Notes: generated by a model from the sequence alone, not told the origin. Shown: positions 32,280-45,650, counted from the first letter of the stretch. The stretch: 64,000 bases of DNA from Lunularia cruciata (GCA_948567375.1 OX419762.1:34911465-34975464); one strand, 5' to 3'. Program-made: numbers and translations.

Positions 32280-35219
32280 TATTCCCCCACCGCTAGTTGG
32301 TGACATCCTCATTTCCATTGAAGGTTCAAACTCTTGGATGGTTGTTTGTGCATTCTGGAGATGAGAAAGAGGTTCTCATGTGGCATCATGAAGAGGATGC
32401 ACTTTCCAAAGGACCTTGTACTCCATTTGTTATTGGTGGCCTCATTGAATATGGTGATGCAAAAGGATATGATCAACTCCATATTCCTCATGATCATTGA
32501 TAGGGATGGGAGGAGGAGGTTGGACACAAGAAGAGAAAGAAGATGGGTTAGGAAAAAAGGGTTTCAACTTAGAAATTTGAAAGATGAGGTAGATGCATAT
32601 ATGAGAAGGCAAGGCAAGTCGATAAGAAATATGAGAGATGATATGGGTGATATCAAAGGAGTACCTATCCAATTAGGGGCGAGTTTACAAACTTGGCTAT
32701 CAAGTGGGAGGGATAGGTTACTAGAGAAGAGCATGACCTTATCATCAACTTGAAAGGTGAGATCATAATGATGGTGGTCCGCATATTATTTTTGCCGATT
32801 TTGAGCAACAAGGAGATGAGATTTGGCTTGTTGGAAGGATTGAGATATGGTAGTCAAGAAGGTGGAAGTATGAAGGACATGAGATGGAGGAAGAGCAAGA
32901 AGAGAATCTAGAACAAGTGGATCTTGGCCAAAAGGAGAGATTCTAATGCTTGTCTATTTGGAATTATTGTATGCAAACTCCACAATTGCAAGACATTCAT
33001 CCCAATTGGTATGGTGGATGTTGACAAAGGCATGAAGCATATCCTCTAAGGTGCAATTTGCTCATTTAGTTTGTCTGTTAGTTTGAGGATGATAGGCCAT
33101 GGACAAACCAAGCTTGGTGCCGAGTATCTAGAAGAGTGTTTGCCAAAATTTCCCAATGAATCAAAGATTATGGTTGGAGATGAGTACACAAGGCATCCCA
33201 TGATGCTTGAAGATAGTGTCAAAGTAGATCTATGCCAATGTTGGAGCATCCACAATATCAATGGTTGTTGCCAAATGGATGTGATTATTGAGCTTACCTA
33301 TAAACACCACAATTGATGTGTGACCTTGCTTCATCTTGGGTAAGGACGTGATGAGATCCAAGCTCATGTGTTCCTATTGAGCAAATGGAATAGGGAGTGG
33401 TTGAAAGAGTTCACTTGGTTTTTGGTTGTTGGCCTTGTTGTCTTGGCATCTCTCACACAATCAAAAAACTCTTAAACATCTTGTGTCATGTTGGGCCACC
33501 ACCATTGGCATTGGAGAGTACCCAAGGTCTTGTCCACACCCATGTGACCAATGATTAGTAAGTGATGGGCTTCCTAGGAGGCATACAAGTTGGAGATCAC
33601 CCTTCGTTGGAACATAAATCTGATTCTCATAGAATAGAAGGCCTTCCTTGAAGGAGAAGGTGTTGTAATCCGTATTGCATGATGCAAGATGACCTTGTAC
33701 CATCTAAAAGAAAATATCTTGTTGTAAAGCAATCTTAAACTCAATTTGGACTTTGAAGTCAATTGATGACATTGTAATTGCCACTGTGATGAGAGGAAGG
33801 GACTTCAAATCAGGTCATGATGATAAGGCACAAAGGATGACATGGAAGCAATTGAGTTTGTACTCAAGTTTGATGTCAAACAATTGTAGTTGTTCCTCCT
33901 ATTAATGATCTTAACTCTTCAAGTGCTCCAAGTGTAATATTTGCAATAAAGGTTTGTGATCAGTTTGCATGATCACTTGTTTCTCCAAGAGATAATGCCT
34001 TTATACCTTAGTCACATACACCATTGCTAGTTGTTCTTGATCTCAAGCAGAGTAATTCCTTTTTGTTGTATTTAATTGGTGAGACACAAAGACAATGGGA
34101 TGTAATCCATTTGGGAATTCATGTTGCAACATGGCTCTAATTGCAAAGCTAGAAGTATCAAAATCAACCACACAAGGTAGTTGAGGATCATATGGTTGAA
34201 GAATGGTTCTTGAAGACACAATATGTTTCAACTTCTAGAATGCTTCTTTATACTTGTTGGTCCACTGAAAGCTCAAGTTCTTCCCCAAGAGATTGGTCAA
34301 TGGTGCAGCCACATGAGCATAATAGTGGATGAACTATCAAATAAAAACTAACCAATCCATTAAATGATCATATTTCTATAACATCCTTTGAAGTAGGCCA
34401 TCAATGATGGCCTTGATTTACTCCTCTTCCATCTTAATCCCTTCAATGAGATCTTGTGACCCAAGAAGATAACTTCCTTCTGCCAAAAAGTACACTTCAA
34501 CTTCTTGCAATAAAACTTCCATTAGTGTAGTCATCTTAGGACTTCTTGCATATATTTTGAGTGTTTTGCCTCTATCTTGCTATAGATTAGAATGTCATCC
34601 AAGAACATAACCTTCTATTTATCCAATAGCTGATCCAACACCCTATGCATCTGATCCATGAAGACTACTGGAGCACTAGTGAGCCCAAAAGGTAGAACTC
34701 TCTATCCAAAATACCCATACCTTTTGCAAAAGGTAGTCTTTTGCACATCCTCTCTATCAATGGGGATTTACCAATAGCCATTATGAAGATCCAACATGGA
34801 GTAGTATTGTCCTCCACTCAATTGATCAAACAAGTCATCAATTTGAGGCAAGGGATATGCATTCTTCATTGTTTGTTTATTAAGCATATGGTGATCAATA
34901 CAGAAACAAAGTCTTCCATCCTTCTTTGGAACAAATAGTACTTGTGCTCCCCAAGGGAATGTACTATATTATATGCAATCTTTCTCCAAAAACTCCTCCA
35001 ACTCCTTTGGTGAGAGCCTATAGATCAGTCTACTCACTAGAGTACTCCTTGGCAACAACTCAATCTTGAAGTGAATACCACAATCCCTTTGGCAGATCAT
35101 CTTAAGCACATCTGAAAACTCTTGGACTATTTGATCAGCCATTGCTTGATGAGGGTTTTGATTCTCCTTAGATCCTTCATGTGCAATCAGGTTGATCCAC
35201 ACCGCAAAAAAATACTTCT

Positions 35220-35398
35220 CTTCCTCCAAAGCTTGTTTTATGGTTGCTTTACTACCAAATTTCTGATTTTGGGACTCATCTTCCTCCAAAGCTTGCACTA
35301 TGGCTACTTCATTGACAAATTCCCATATTTGGACTTATCTTCCTCCAAAGCTCGTTCTATGGCTGCCTTCTTGACAAACTTCCCATCTTGGGACAAAT
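35220..35398 (-). repeat. Three 60-bp tandem repeats inside the pol region of C2
   Basis: Units start at 35,220, 35,280 and 35,339, each opening with CTTCCTCCAAAGCT. They lie between the protease and the polymerase, in a part whose peptide (IKQALEEEKYF, QALEEDESQN) is acidic and helix-prone. Element C4 has a single unit at the same place (about 53,308), so the triplication arose within this lineage. Confidence 0.8.
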
Positions 35399-37454
35399 TA
35401 TTGTTAGATGATTACTAAGAAGTGCCAAACAACCTAATCAAAAATTTCTACCTTGGCATTGTTATTGAATTTGTCATTGGTTCCAATCAAATTGAAACTT
35501 ATGACATTCAAGCCAAGGTAGACCTAAAATCCCATCATAGTGTAAAGGTGCCACTACAAACCTCATACACTCTAAATACTCTTCCTCAATCTTGAAGATA
35601 CAAGATGCAAGGTACAAAATGTAAAACTCTTTCTACAATCCACCATCATCAATCTACTTCTAATTATTTGCTTGATAGGAATATGTAATTCTTTTGCTAA
35701 TTAAATGGACAAGTAACTTTTTGAACTTCCAAAATCAACCAAAATTCTTCAACCATGATTAGATATCATACCTTGCAAGTGAAGAAAACTTGCATAGGTT
35801 GAGACTTGGATCCCAATGGAAAAAATCAAGTTCCTAATAGGTGGCTTGAAATCTACTATTGGGATTCCTTGTTTCCTTGATCATTTTGCTCTAGAAACTC
35901 CACTTGGGCAACTTTTCAAGGTCACCCATTCTTGAGTAGACATTTAGCAATGCAATGTCTAATTTGGCAACAATAAACACAACCACCATTTTGTTGTATT
36001 TTTTTTTCTATCTATAGTGCCAAGTGGTCTCCATTGAATGACATCAATTCCCATTGGTACCGGCTCTTCCACTTGTGTGTAATGTATTGGTAGGCTTTGT
36101 GGAGGTTGAAGTTAAGACCAAGTTGTTACAACCAAGGAATCAAAGCATTCGGCCAACCACATGGCTTCTTCCAAGTGTTGTGGCTCTTGCATAGTTACCT
36201 CTAATTTAGTTTGTGACTTCAAGCCCCTCACAAATAAATCCAAAGCTTCACTTTTGAATATATCTAGAATTTGCATGGTGGTGTTCTAGAATTATGTATG
36301 TAATTTCTTAAAGAGACAATCTGCTTCAACTCTTCTAACCTATCTCATGCAGCTAGTGTGGTATTTCTAGCTTGGATTTGACCAATTATTGCACTCTTGA
36401 ATTCTACCTATGTTAACATTAGTGCAACAATTTGCCATTCAGCTTGTTCCAATCAAAATTGCCACCATAGCTTTGCTACTCCATCCAATTAGCTAGAAGC
36501 CAAGAGAATCTATTTTCATTCATCTTGAAGATTGGTAATGTAACAATATAGAGTTTAGCAATGAAGTTAGTCAAGGCTAACAAAGTAGTGAATAGGCCAA
36601 ATTAGCCTATAATATTCTAGAAGTATCTAGAAAACTTCTTGGGAAGCTTCTCATTAGCTTAACTTGCACGTCAAGTAGATAATTTCTAGAAGGAAGCTTC
36701 TAACCAGCTTAGCTTGCATGCCAAGTAGGCAGCTTTAAGAAAGAAACTTCTTGAGAAGCTTCTCAATTAACTTGACTTGCACTCCAAGAAAGTGGCTCAA
36801 GGAAGCTTCTTGAGAAACTTCTCAAGAACCTTGTATATTCTCTATAAATACAAGAGCCAAATCTCATGCTAGACATTTGGAGTTTTCCCACATTTAAGTG
36901 TCCCAATGTGATCTTCCATTCTCTTATTTCTCTCTTCAATCTTGGTCTTTTATAGATAACTTTGAAATATTATTCACGATCAAGCATAAAAAATTTTGTT
37001 GCACTTGGGAGATTCTTGCCTTCAAAACCTTGGGTTTTGGAAATTGGATTTGGTCTTCTCCTTCTATACTTGAAACTTGTACTCTCTCTATGTGTTCTTG
37101 TCGTTGATGATCTTGTTCATCCAACAACTAAGTACGGTGCTCAATTTTTTGTTGCATGGCAATGATAATCTTGGGCATTGCCGCCATGGTTACTGCTCTA
37201 TCACACCAATTGCAATCTATCTAATTTATTAACACATAGATGCAACACATCTGTCATTCTCCATAAGTTACAACCGGAAGTACCAAGGGTTCTTTGGACA
37301 AGGTGATAATATTCAAAACATCCTACCCAAAGCATGAGGTGATGAATTGTGTGAAATGATACTTGGGTAGTACCTGGATGCAAAATCCCAATGGTTTGGC
37401 TGAGGATTTGGTGGTCCATAAATCCCATCCATCCCATTCCTACTCTAATACCAA

Positions 37455-37866
37455 TGTTAAAGACCAAAATAGGAGAATAGAAGGTCATATTGAGACACTT
37501 GAGGATGGAAACTCTAAATGCCTAGCATGAGCTTTGGCTTTGGTATTTATAGAGAGCATACAAGGCCCTTGAAAAGATTCTCAAGAAGCTTCCTTGAGTC
37601 ACTTTCTTGGAAGGCAAGCCAAGTTTATCAAGATGCTTCTCAAGAAGCTTCCTTCTAGAAGCTGTCTACTTGGCATGCAAGTTAAGCTAGTTGGAAGCTT
37701 CTAAAAGGCTCCTTCTAGAAGCTACCTACTTGGAGTGCAAGCTAAGCTAGCCGAGAAACTTCCCAAGAAGCTTCCTAGATACTTCTTGAATATTCTAGGC
37801 TAATTTGGCCTATTTGCTACTTTGTTATCCCTAACTAACTCCATTGCTAAATTCTATATTGTTACA
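37455..37866 (-). repeat. 5' LTR of C2
   Basis: 412 bp from TGTTAAAGACC to TATTGTTACA, next to a primer site complementary to tRNA-Met (plus strand ...CTAATACCAA). Followed by the target duplication TTACC. Confidence 0.92.
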
Positions 37867-37993
37867 TTACCCAATACTTGGAAGGTACCACGTAGCTTCT
37901 TAGATATTTCTAGAATCTTTTTATAATTCTTGGCTAATTTGGCCTAATTTTATTTGGCCTATTTTAGTTTTATTTGGCTAATTTGGCCTAATT

Positions 37994-38687
37994 TGTGAGT
38001 CGGCTTGTCTCTCATTTAGGATGAACTTCAGATGGCTATTATCATAGCACACCATAGACTAAGAAGGCAAGGAACCCCGACTCCATCATACTCCTCCAAG
38101 GTTAACACTCTAAGACTCAAGACATTGCTCACTAGAGACCTTAATGAGAGAGAGAAATATAGTTGCAAATGAAAGGATGATGAGTACCTCCTCATCCCTT
38201 GTTTTTATACTGGTGAAATAGTTATACACTAAAGTTACTATTTACCAAAGTAACTCAAGTCACTAGGCTAAAAGTCAAATAAAGTCAAAAAGTATAAAGG
38301 AATATCCATCCACATGGGCATATTCTACTAAGCGTGTGATCTTATCTTCACCCAACAACTAAGTCAAGGATTCCTTTACATGGGCTATCCTTGGACTATA
38401 AAAGAATCCAAAACAAAAAGGCTTGCGGGCCCAAGAGTTCTCAACTCTTTCCTCAAAACCAAACACCTAGGAATAATACCACATTAACACACTAGAATTT
38501 AAAATAGTGGTGCTCATCTTTTCCACTTCCTCTAAAGTAAGGTCCTCTCTATCCTAGCTATGACTAACTTTAGCTAATCATGACTAATATAAAACCATCC
38601 TTTATCTATATAAATAATATTTCTCAAGTACTTATTATACTAAGCTAAATATCACAATACCACATACATGGACAAATGGGTATTACA
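37994..38687 (-). repeat. Apparent solo LTR of another family inside the LTR of C3
   Basis: 694 bp starting TGTGAGTCGG and ending GGGTATTACA, so it has TG...CA ends. It exactly replaces part of the C3 LTR: GGCCTAATTT precedes it and GTCTCAACTAAC follows, sequence that is nearly contiguous in the other C3 LTR. Read on the minus strand it starts TGTAATACCC, like the LTRs of A and B, with a TATATAG-like site. I see no perfect target duplication, so an origin by another kind of insertion remains possible. Confidence 0.65.
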
Positions 38688-38833
38688 GTCTCAACTAACT
38701 TATCTATAAATACCAAATTGTTACATGTTCTCCCACCGCTAGTTGGCAACATCCTCATCACCATGAAAGCTTCAAACTTCCAGATGAATCTGCTTTGTGC
38801 ATTTTGGAGATAAGAAAGAGGCTCCCAGCTGGC

Positions 38834-38873
38834 ATCATGAAGGAGATGCCCTTTAGGGTATCTCCTTCATGAC
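38834..38873. repeat. Short inverted repeat in C3
   Basis: TCATGAAGGAGAT (38,835-38,847) is inverted as ATCTCCTTCATGA (38,860-38,872), a 13-bp stem around a 12-bp loop. The related sequence in C2 has only the first arm, so this is a local rearrangement in C3. Confidence 0.6.
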
Positions 38874-40826
38874 GCCACTCCATCTCTACATTGTCAAAGT
38901 TGATTTAGGCCCATGTTGGAGCATCCAATATATCAAACATTGATGTCAAATGGATTTGCTTACTAAGCTTATTGACAAACACATTGGTTGTTGTGTGACC
39001 TTCTTTGTCTTGAGCAAGGATATAATGAGATCTAAGCTCACATGTTCCCATCAAGTAGATAGGATGGAAAGTGATGGTTGTTAGCCTTGATGCATTGGTA
39101 GCTCTAACAAGATTGGATAAACTCTTGAACATCTTGTGTTATGTTAGGCCACTACCATTGGCGTTGTAGGGTACCCAAGGTCTTGTCCACCCCCATGTGA
39201 CTAGCAATTGGTAAGTCATGGGCTTCTTGACAGTGTACAAGTTGTAGATCACCCTTAGCTGGAATATAGATCTGGTTCTCATAGAATAGAAGGCCTTCCT
39301 TGAAGGAGAAGGTGTTGTATTCCTAGTCGTGTGCTACAAGACAACCTTATACCATCTAAAAAAAGTATTCTTGTTGTAAAGCGGTTCTAAACTTGATTTG
39401 GAATTTTGAGTATTGACATTGTCATAATGGCCATTATGATGAGAAGATGAATCTTCAAATCAGGTTGTCATGATGGGTCATCAAGGATGACATGGAACCT
39501 ACTAAGTTTTTACTCAAGTTTGATATCAAATAACTATATTTTTTCCTCCCATCATTGATGTCAACTCTTCATGTGCTCCAAATATAATGTCTACAACAAG
39601 GGTTTATGATCGGTTTGCATGATCACTTGTTTCACCAAGAGATAATGCCTCCATACTTTAGTGACATATACCATTGCTAGTTGTTCTTAATTGGTTATAT
39701 ATTGGTTATCATTGGCATATCCCTTGCTTCAAATTGATGACTTGCTAGATCAAATGATCTTCTATATTGGTTATCACTAATTTTTTCACAATATTCTCTC
39801 TATCTATAGTGATAAGCAATCTCCATTGGATGACATCAATCTCTATTGGAGTAAGCTCCTCCACCCAATGTGTATTGTGTTGGCAGGTTCTATGAAGTTC
39901 AAAGTCAAGACCAAGTTGTTTCAACCAATGAATCAAAGCGCTTAGCCAATTGTATAGCTTCCTCCAAGTGTTTGTGCTCCTACATGGTCACTTCTAATTT
40001 GGTGCATGACTTTAAACTCCTCATAAATTGATCCAAAGCTTCATCTTCTAGTATATTTGGAATTTTCATTATGGTGTTCTTGAATTGAGTGATATAACTT
40101 CTTATAGAACAAATCTACTTCAAATTTTCCAATTTATCCCATGCGGTTTGTGTGGTATTTATAGCTTTAAATTGTCCAATTATTGCACTCTTGAATTCTT
40201 CCCATGTTGAGATTGGTGTAACAACTTGCCATTCAACTTACTCCACTTGATATTGCAATCATAGTTTTACCACTCCAACCAATTGGCTTGAAGCCAAGAG
40301 AATCTATTTCTATTCATCTTGAGGATTTATAGCTTCAAAATAACGTTCACAATCAAACACAAAATTCTCCATTATACACATGAGATTCTTACCTTCAAAT
40401 ACCTTGGGCTTAGGAAATTTGATTTTCTCCTCTCCTTCTAGAAATGGTGTTCTCTCTACATGCTCTTTTCATTGATGGTCTCCTTCTTCCAACAATCTAG
40501 TAAGGTGCTCAATTTGTTGTTACATAATAATGATAACTTTGGACAATGCCGCCATAACCATTACTCTATCAAACTATCTACAATCAAACTATTTAAGTTA
40601 ACATGTAGATGCAACACATCTACCATTGTCCATAAGTTACAATTGGAACTACCAAGGATTCTTTGGACAAGGTGATTGTATTCAAAAAATTCTGCTCAAA
40701 GCGTGAGATGATGAACTCCATGAAATGATGCTTGGGTAGTACATGGACAAGAAAATTCTAATGGTTTGGTGGAAAGGGTTTGGTGGTCCATAAATTTCAT
40801 CCATCCCATTCTTGCTCTAATACCAA

Positions 40827-41310
40827 TTTAAAAGACCAAGGAGAATGGAAGATTGGAGTGAAAGATCACATTGGGACTCTTGAATGAAGGAAACTCCAAA
40901 TGCTTTGCATGAATTTGGGCTTTAGTAGATTTATAAGGAACATACAAGGCTCTTGAGAAGCTTCTTAAGAAGCTTCCTAAAAATTTTCTTCTTAGAATGC
41001 AAGCCAAGCTAACAAAGAAGTTTCCTTCTAGAAACCGTCTACTTGGCATGCAAGAAGCTAGTCAAGAAGCATCCAAAGAAGTTTCTTTCTAGAAACCGTC
41101 TACTTAGCTTGCAAGCTAAGCTAGTAGAGGAACTTCCTAAGAATCTTCTTCTTAGAAGTCACCACTTGGCATGCACATTACTTGATACTTGGAAGGTATC
41201 AAGTAGCTTCCTAGATGGTTCTAGAATATTCTTGTTATTCTTGGCTAATTTGGCCCATTTGGTACTTAGTTAGTCTCAACTAACTCATCTGTAAACTCCA
41301 TATTGTTACA
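40827..41310 (-). repeat. 5' LTR of C3
   Basis: 484 bp from TTTAAAAGACC to TATTGTTACA. It gives the uninterrupted form against which the broken left LTR can be read. Confidence 0.9.
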
Positions 41311-41315
41311 AGAGA

Positions 41316-41560
41316 CCAAAGAGTGGGCAAGTTAGATAGACTATTGGTTGATAAATAGTTGTGTGAGGCATCTAGGTTTTAGGAGCAGTTTTATAGAAGA
41401 GCCTTTGTTGCTACCATGGAGACAAAGTAGAGAGGACCTAGTATGAGCTTAGAGAGACTAGGAGCACTCTCAAGGAGGTAAGGACTAAGCTAGAGGTGGC
41501 TTATGAGGAAAGCTGAGCTAGAAAGTGCTTATGCCAAGGACCATAAAACATCTAAAATAA
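41316..41560 (+). pseudogene. Decayed coding region of unknown family, right part
   Basis: Continuation of the region ending at 31,545 after the target duplication of C3. It encodes a charged, helix-prone stretch (GKLDRLLVD, then RRAFVATMETK). Too decayed for family assignment. Confidence 0.3.
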
Positions 41561-42630
41561 AACCACTAAGCCTCCATAACATATTTTTCTCACCCGTACT
41601 TGGTTTTATGGAAGCCATCCCTTTTGCAAGAATAAGTTTTATATGAATCCATAAAATATTTTATGGACTTGGCCCATTGCTTGTAAATTTCAATGGGCTC
41701 TAAATCTGAAACCTCCCAATGTTACTCTAACCACACCATAAACTTTGAAGTTCAATTGTTTATTCTGTCTACTACTACTACTACAATTGCTAAGTCACTT
41801 ATCAAGGAGATGAACACAATGCCTTTATTTTGAGTACCACAATTCTTCAATATTTTATATGTTTTCCTTGTACAAAGTAGAAAAAGAATTGAATTTTTTA
41901 ATTAGTACTAGAAGCACAAACAAGAAAACATGCATTAAAATGTGTGACATGGATACTATTTCTACATACAACAATGTCATTCATTATTGAAGTCATAGGC
42001 AAGGCTTGATGGAAAAGAAAACACAAGACCCTAGAGAAAAAAAGAAATAGGGCAAGTTCCATACTAAATAATTATTTGTAAATTTTTTTTTATGAAGGCC
42101 CCAATACACTAGCATATATTTTCCTTTTACATGAAATAAAAGGTAACATTTTAAAGAAGAAAATATACTTGTATTCTTTAAAAAATTATTTCTAAAATTC
42201 AAAAGATATATTTTCTCTAATAAACTCACTAAAATTCGTTTTTAAAATACCTACCTAGTTATCTAAAAATCCAATGATCCCCATTTGTGCAAGTTTGTTG
42301 ATAAGGAGATTTATTTTAATTGTTTATTTTGAAAATTAATTACTAAAGATGCTTAAAAGCTCAAAGCATATTTCAAATTTGTAAAATATTTCTTCACTAT
42401 ATATAGTCTTGTAGGGCCACATATGACACGGATTTATAGGATGGTATTCCAAGTACACTCCATTTAAGGTAACCATCAATTTGTAGGTAAATCTAGTAAG
42501 AAGTTTGATTGCAACAATAGGTTAGTAACAAACTTTATATGCTAAATCTAAGTGGAGGATAAGCCATAACTAGTGTGTTACCAAACATCTTGTTATCTAA
42601 ACTTCACAAGTTAAAAAAATAAGAAAGTAA
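41561..42630. other. Anonymous AT-rich DNA
   Basis: No coding or element signal seen. Contains a short ACT trinucleotide run near 41,771-41,787. Confidence 0.4.
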
Positions 42631-42631
42631 G

Positions 42632-45600
42632 GCTACCACATAGGAAAACAAGAAGGATGGGAAGATCCCATCAAGTTGTACCAAGATAATACATAAAAGG
42701 TAAAATGAGACTTAGCTCTACTAGTATTTGTATGAGAAATCTGCCCTAAACAAAGACAAAGAACACACATAAAAATATATACCGTAAAGGAAAAGAGAAA
42801 AGAGTACAATGCACCAAGGAGTGCAAGAGGGAACCAGAGCATGGTGCCCAATGAAAACCAAGGGTCACAAACCAAAGCAAAGTTTAGACCCCCAAGCCAA
42901 CCCATGGGTAAGGGAACCAAACAACTAGCTAAAAAGCAACAAGAAAACTACTACTAATGGAGGGAGGAAGGCACTAGACAGAGTGGGCATTCCTACTATT
43001 GATGTTCATCTATGAAGACTCTAGGTGTGAAAGCATTGTAGTGTGCCTAAGACTGTTTGTCAAAAGTAAGAGGTAAGCATGACATAGAAGACAACCACAC
43101 CCCCTCTCTTTTGCAAGGAACCTTTTCTTGCTCCCCTAAGTAACCCGTCCAAATGGTGGTGAAGGTTCCCAAAAGCTTCCAATGCTAGAGGAATCAAGGT
43201 ATTAGAGGCAAGCATGTCTCTATTGCTCTTGAATGCCCGTGTGTGCTAGTATCTTTGCTTATATGGGGTTTGCAACCACCATATCATACAAAGAAAATCA
43301 ATTATATGTGAATGTGACAATATATGCTCTCACTCAATGTAGAGGTAATCTTTGTAGTCTAACCACTTCTCAATTTGTACTTGGGACCGTGTAGATTGGA
43401 GGAGCTAAGCCATTGTATCCTGGATGACATCATGCACTCTGGTGGGCTCTTCACCTATAACATGCCATAATAGATTTATATTATGTGAGTCATACGTGAA
43501 ACTATAGGCACATTGGTTTGGAAGCCATAGCAAGTCTAGATGAAAGAGACCTAGACATAGGTGGAGTGAATGGAGAACTTTTTACATATGAAACAAAAAA
43601 TCCTCTATCAAAGGAGAGGAATGGAACCAGCTTTGGAGCCTTTCTCTCTAGAAAGAATCCTAGCTTTGTTAGATAATAGTGTGTCAATGAGGACATTTGT
43701 GAGAGTGTGGATCTGCATACACTCACTCATGTTTGCCTAAATCTTCTTGGAGACTATTGAAAAAATTTAGGTAACCAATAGGAGTGTTGTGCACACAAGA
43801 CTTGGTAAAAGGCCACAAGCCAACCCTATATATATTTGAAGGTTATGTGTACTTGAATCTACTATCATGATAGGTCCCAAAAGAAAGGGATGACCATGGT
43901 AAAAGAACCTATCAATTGAGTGGAGTGCCACTAGAGCCCATGCACTTATAGAGGTTTTTGGTGCAATGGTCTCTTGTAATATGAGACCACAACTTCCCAT
44001 GGCTATGGGTAGGGATATTTGTAGTCTACACCACTCCTCCAAATTTTGTGAGCATGTACATATCTCTAGCAAAGTGGAGAAAGTATGCCTCAAGGTGCTA
44101 TCAAAAGTGCATAAGTGTGCAAGAAATGTACATACAATTTTGTAGAAGTGTATGTACATTGATAGCTATGTATGTATGTATGTACGAGGTAGATAGGAAG
44201 CTTGGAGGAGATAACTAAGTGCTAAGATAGAATAAACTACATGAGTGTTCCTCAACCTAAAGAATAAGGAAACAGGAGATGTGGCATGCACTAGTGTATT
44301 AGAGATAAATATGCTACAATAATTTTCTGACCCCAATGAGGATCCCAATACTCTCATGCCTCCTATTGGGAATTGGAACCTTGGTGAAAAATTTCAAGGA
44401 GCAAGAATTGCACATGGGCTCCATACCTTACATTTATGAGTCTGCACTTGTAAACCTAAGTTTGTAAACTATGTGTTAAAGCCACTATGGCATGCACAAC
44501 ATCCTCCAAAGGGACCAAGATGTGGGTGTCATCAAAGAATGATGGGAAGAGATATGATGGAAAAGCATCTATGACCTCCCATAAGGAATGTAATGTACAA
44601 TGGAAAAAAGAGATCCACCAAGGTAATCTCCTTGGCATGTGCACTCAATAGATGCACGTTGTGTGAAGTCTCTTGCAATCATATGATGACTATACAACAA
44701 AGGTGTCTTTATGCCATAGAATGTGGGGATGAAGGGAATCAAAGAGTGGATTTGATCTATTATAGAGCAAGGATCATAGAACAAAGCCGGACAAGAAATG
44801 GTATTGAAGGCATTGGAGATGTCTACCTAGACAACTACCCTAATTGAGATGGAGATCCAAGGATTCTTGAATACCAACAATAATTGTCTTGCAACCAACT
44901 AAAGTGGCCACAAAAAATATAAAAAAATAAAAAAATATAAAATTGTATATATATATAGATAAAAGCAAAGATAAAGAGTGTTGTAACTATAGGAACATGG
45001 AACAAGAGACTAAATGGAGAAATACATCTCTAACAATAATGGGGAAAACACTAGATATCTCTTTTGACAAGGCAATGAGACAAGATGCACCAAATAGAGA
45101 GTTGCTCCAAGGGCACTAGACCCAAAGCACTATGTTGACAAAAGGCAAAGAAGAGAGGAAAACCAAAATCTAGAGTGTCTTAAGAAAGATAATCAAGTAG
45201 GTACTCAAATACTAGTCTTGTTGGCCCACCCATTGAGAAATGTGGAGAATGAAGTAGGGCATGAGCAAAGACAAACTCCATAAGTTGAAGCTTCTTATCT
45301 AGATGGTAGTTATGGAGAAAAGAAAATAGATTTTCCTTGGCTAATTGATGGAGTGCCTATAATGCAAATAGAGTGTTTGAAGAGAAAGGCATTGGCTAGG
45401 AGCCGGCTAATGCATGGACTACACGTCTATACTCCCATGCTTGGCCTAACATCAAGGAGTGATGTAGCTGGTTATGCTCTAAAGGAGTAGCATGGGACTA
45501 TGGGGACTCAACTATCCTCCTATTTGTTACTTGTGCTCATGTGGTACACTCATATTGAAGTGTTGACCAATCTCCTCTCAAAAAGCTATGAATACAAGAG

Positions 45601-45650
45601 GTTGTCTCATTAAGGAGCTTCAAATTCCAAAATTTCCAATTTTTACAGGT
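42632..45650 (-). pseudogene. LINE-like element L2, longest uninterrupted copy
   Basis: Minus strand, 3' end at the left with the conserved terminus (GAAGGATGGGAAGATCCCAT on the plus strand, 42,650-42,670). In reading direction the remnants are a motif-A-like segment near 44,800-44,845, FFDDTHILVPLEDV (about 44,480-44,530) for the catalytic DD, then TFDSTLRHTFS and LQISLPIAMGSCGLIL (about 43,970-44,110). The last corresponds to the LP..GGLG motif after the polymerase, and AWALVALHSIDRFF follows it. Copies L1 and L3 align with it. Frames are broken and no endonuclease could be identified. It is a non-LTR element by motif order and by its conserved 3' end without LTRs. Clade unknown. Confidence 0.7.

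Larger units (their letters stand above)
31925..37866 (-). mobile_element. Element C2: family C chromovirus inserted in the LTR of C3
   Basis: 5,942 bp with a perfect target duplication TTACC (31,920-31,924 and 37,867-37,871). LTRs are 31,925-32,279 and 37,455-37,866. On the minus strand the parts are primer site (about 37,430-37,454), gag (about 35,900-37,180), protease (35,550-35,800), reverse transcriptase (34,300-35,050), RNase H (33,900-34,260), integrase (32,760-33,560), chromodomain tail (32,290-32,480) and purine tract next to 32,280. All main parts can be traced but the coding region is broken many times. The LTR pair is clearly diverged, so it is old, yet younger than C3. Confidence 0.93.
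31551..41310 (-). mobile_element. Element C3: family C chromovirus split by nested insertions
   Basis: Perfect 5-bp target duplication AGAGA (31,546-31,550 and 41,311-41,315). The right (5') LTR is 40,827-41,310. The left (3') LTR is in three pieces, 31,551-31,924, 37,872-37,993 and 38,688-38,725, because element C2 and then a TG...CA segment interrupt it. The internal part (38,726-40,826) retains remnants of chromodomain region, integrase, RNase H and gag, in minus-strand order, ending at a tRNA-Met type primer site near 40,808-40,826. It is shortened and heavily broken. It must be older than C2, which sits in its LTR. Confidence 0.9.
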
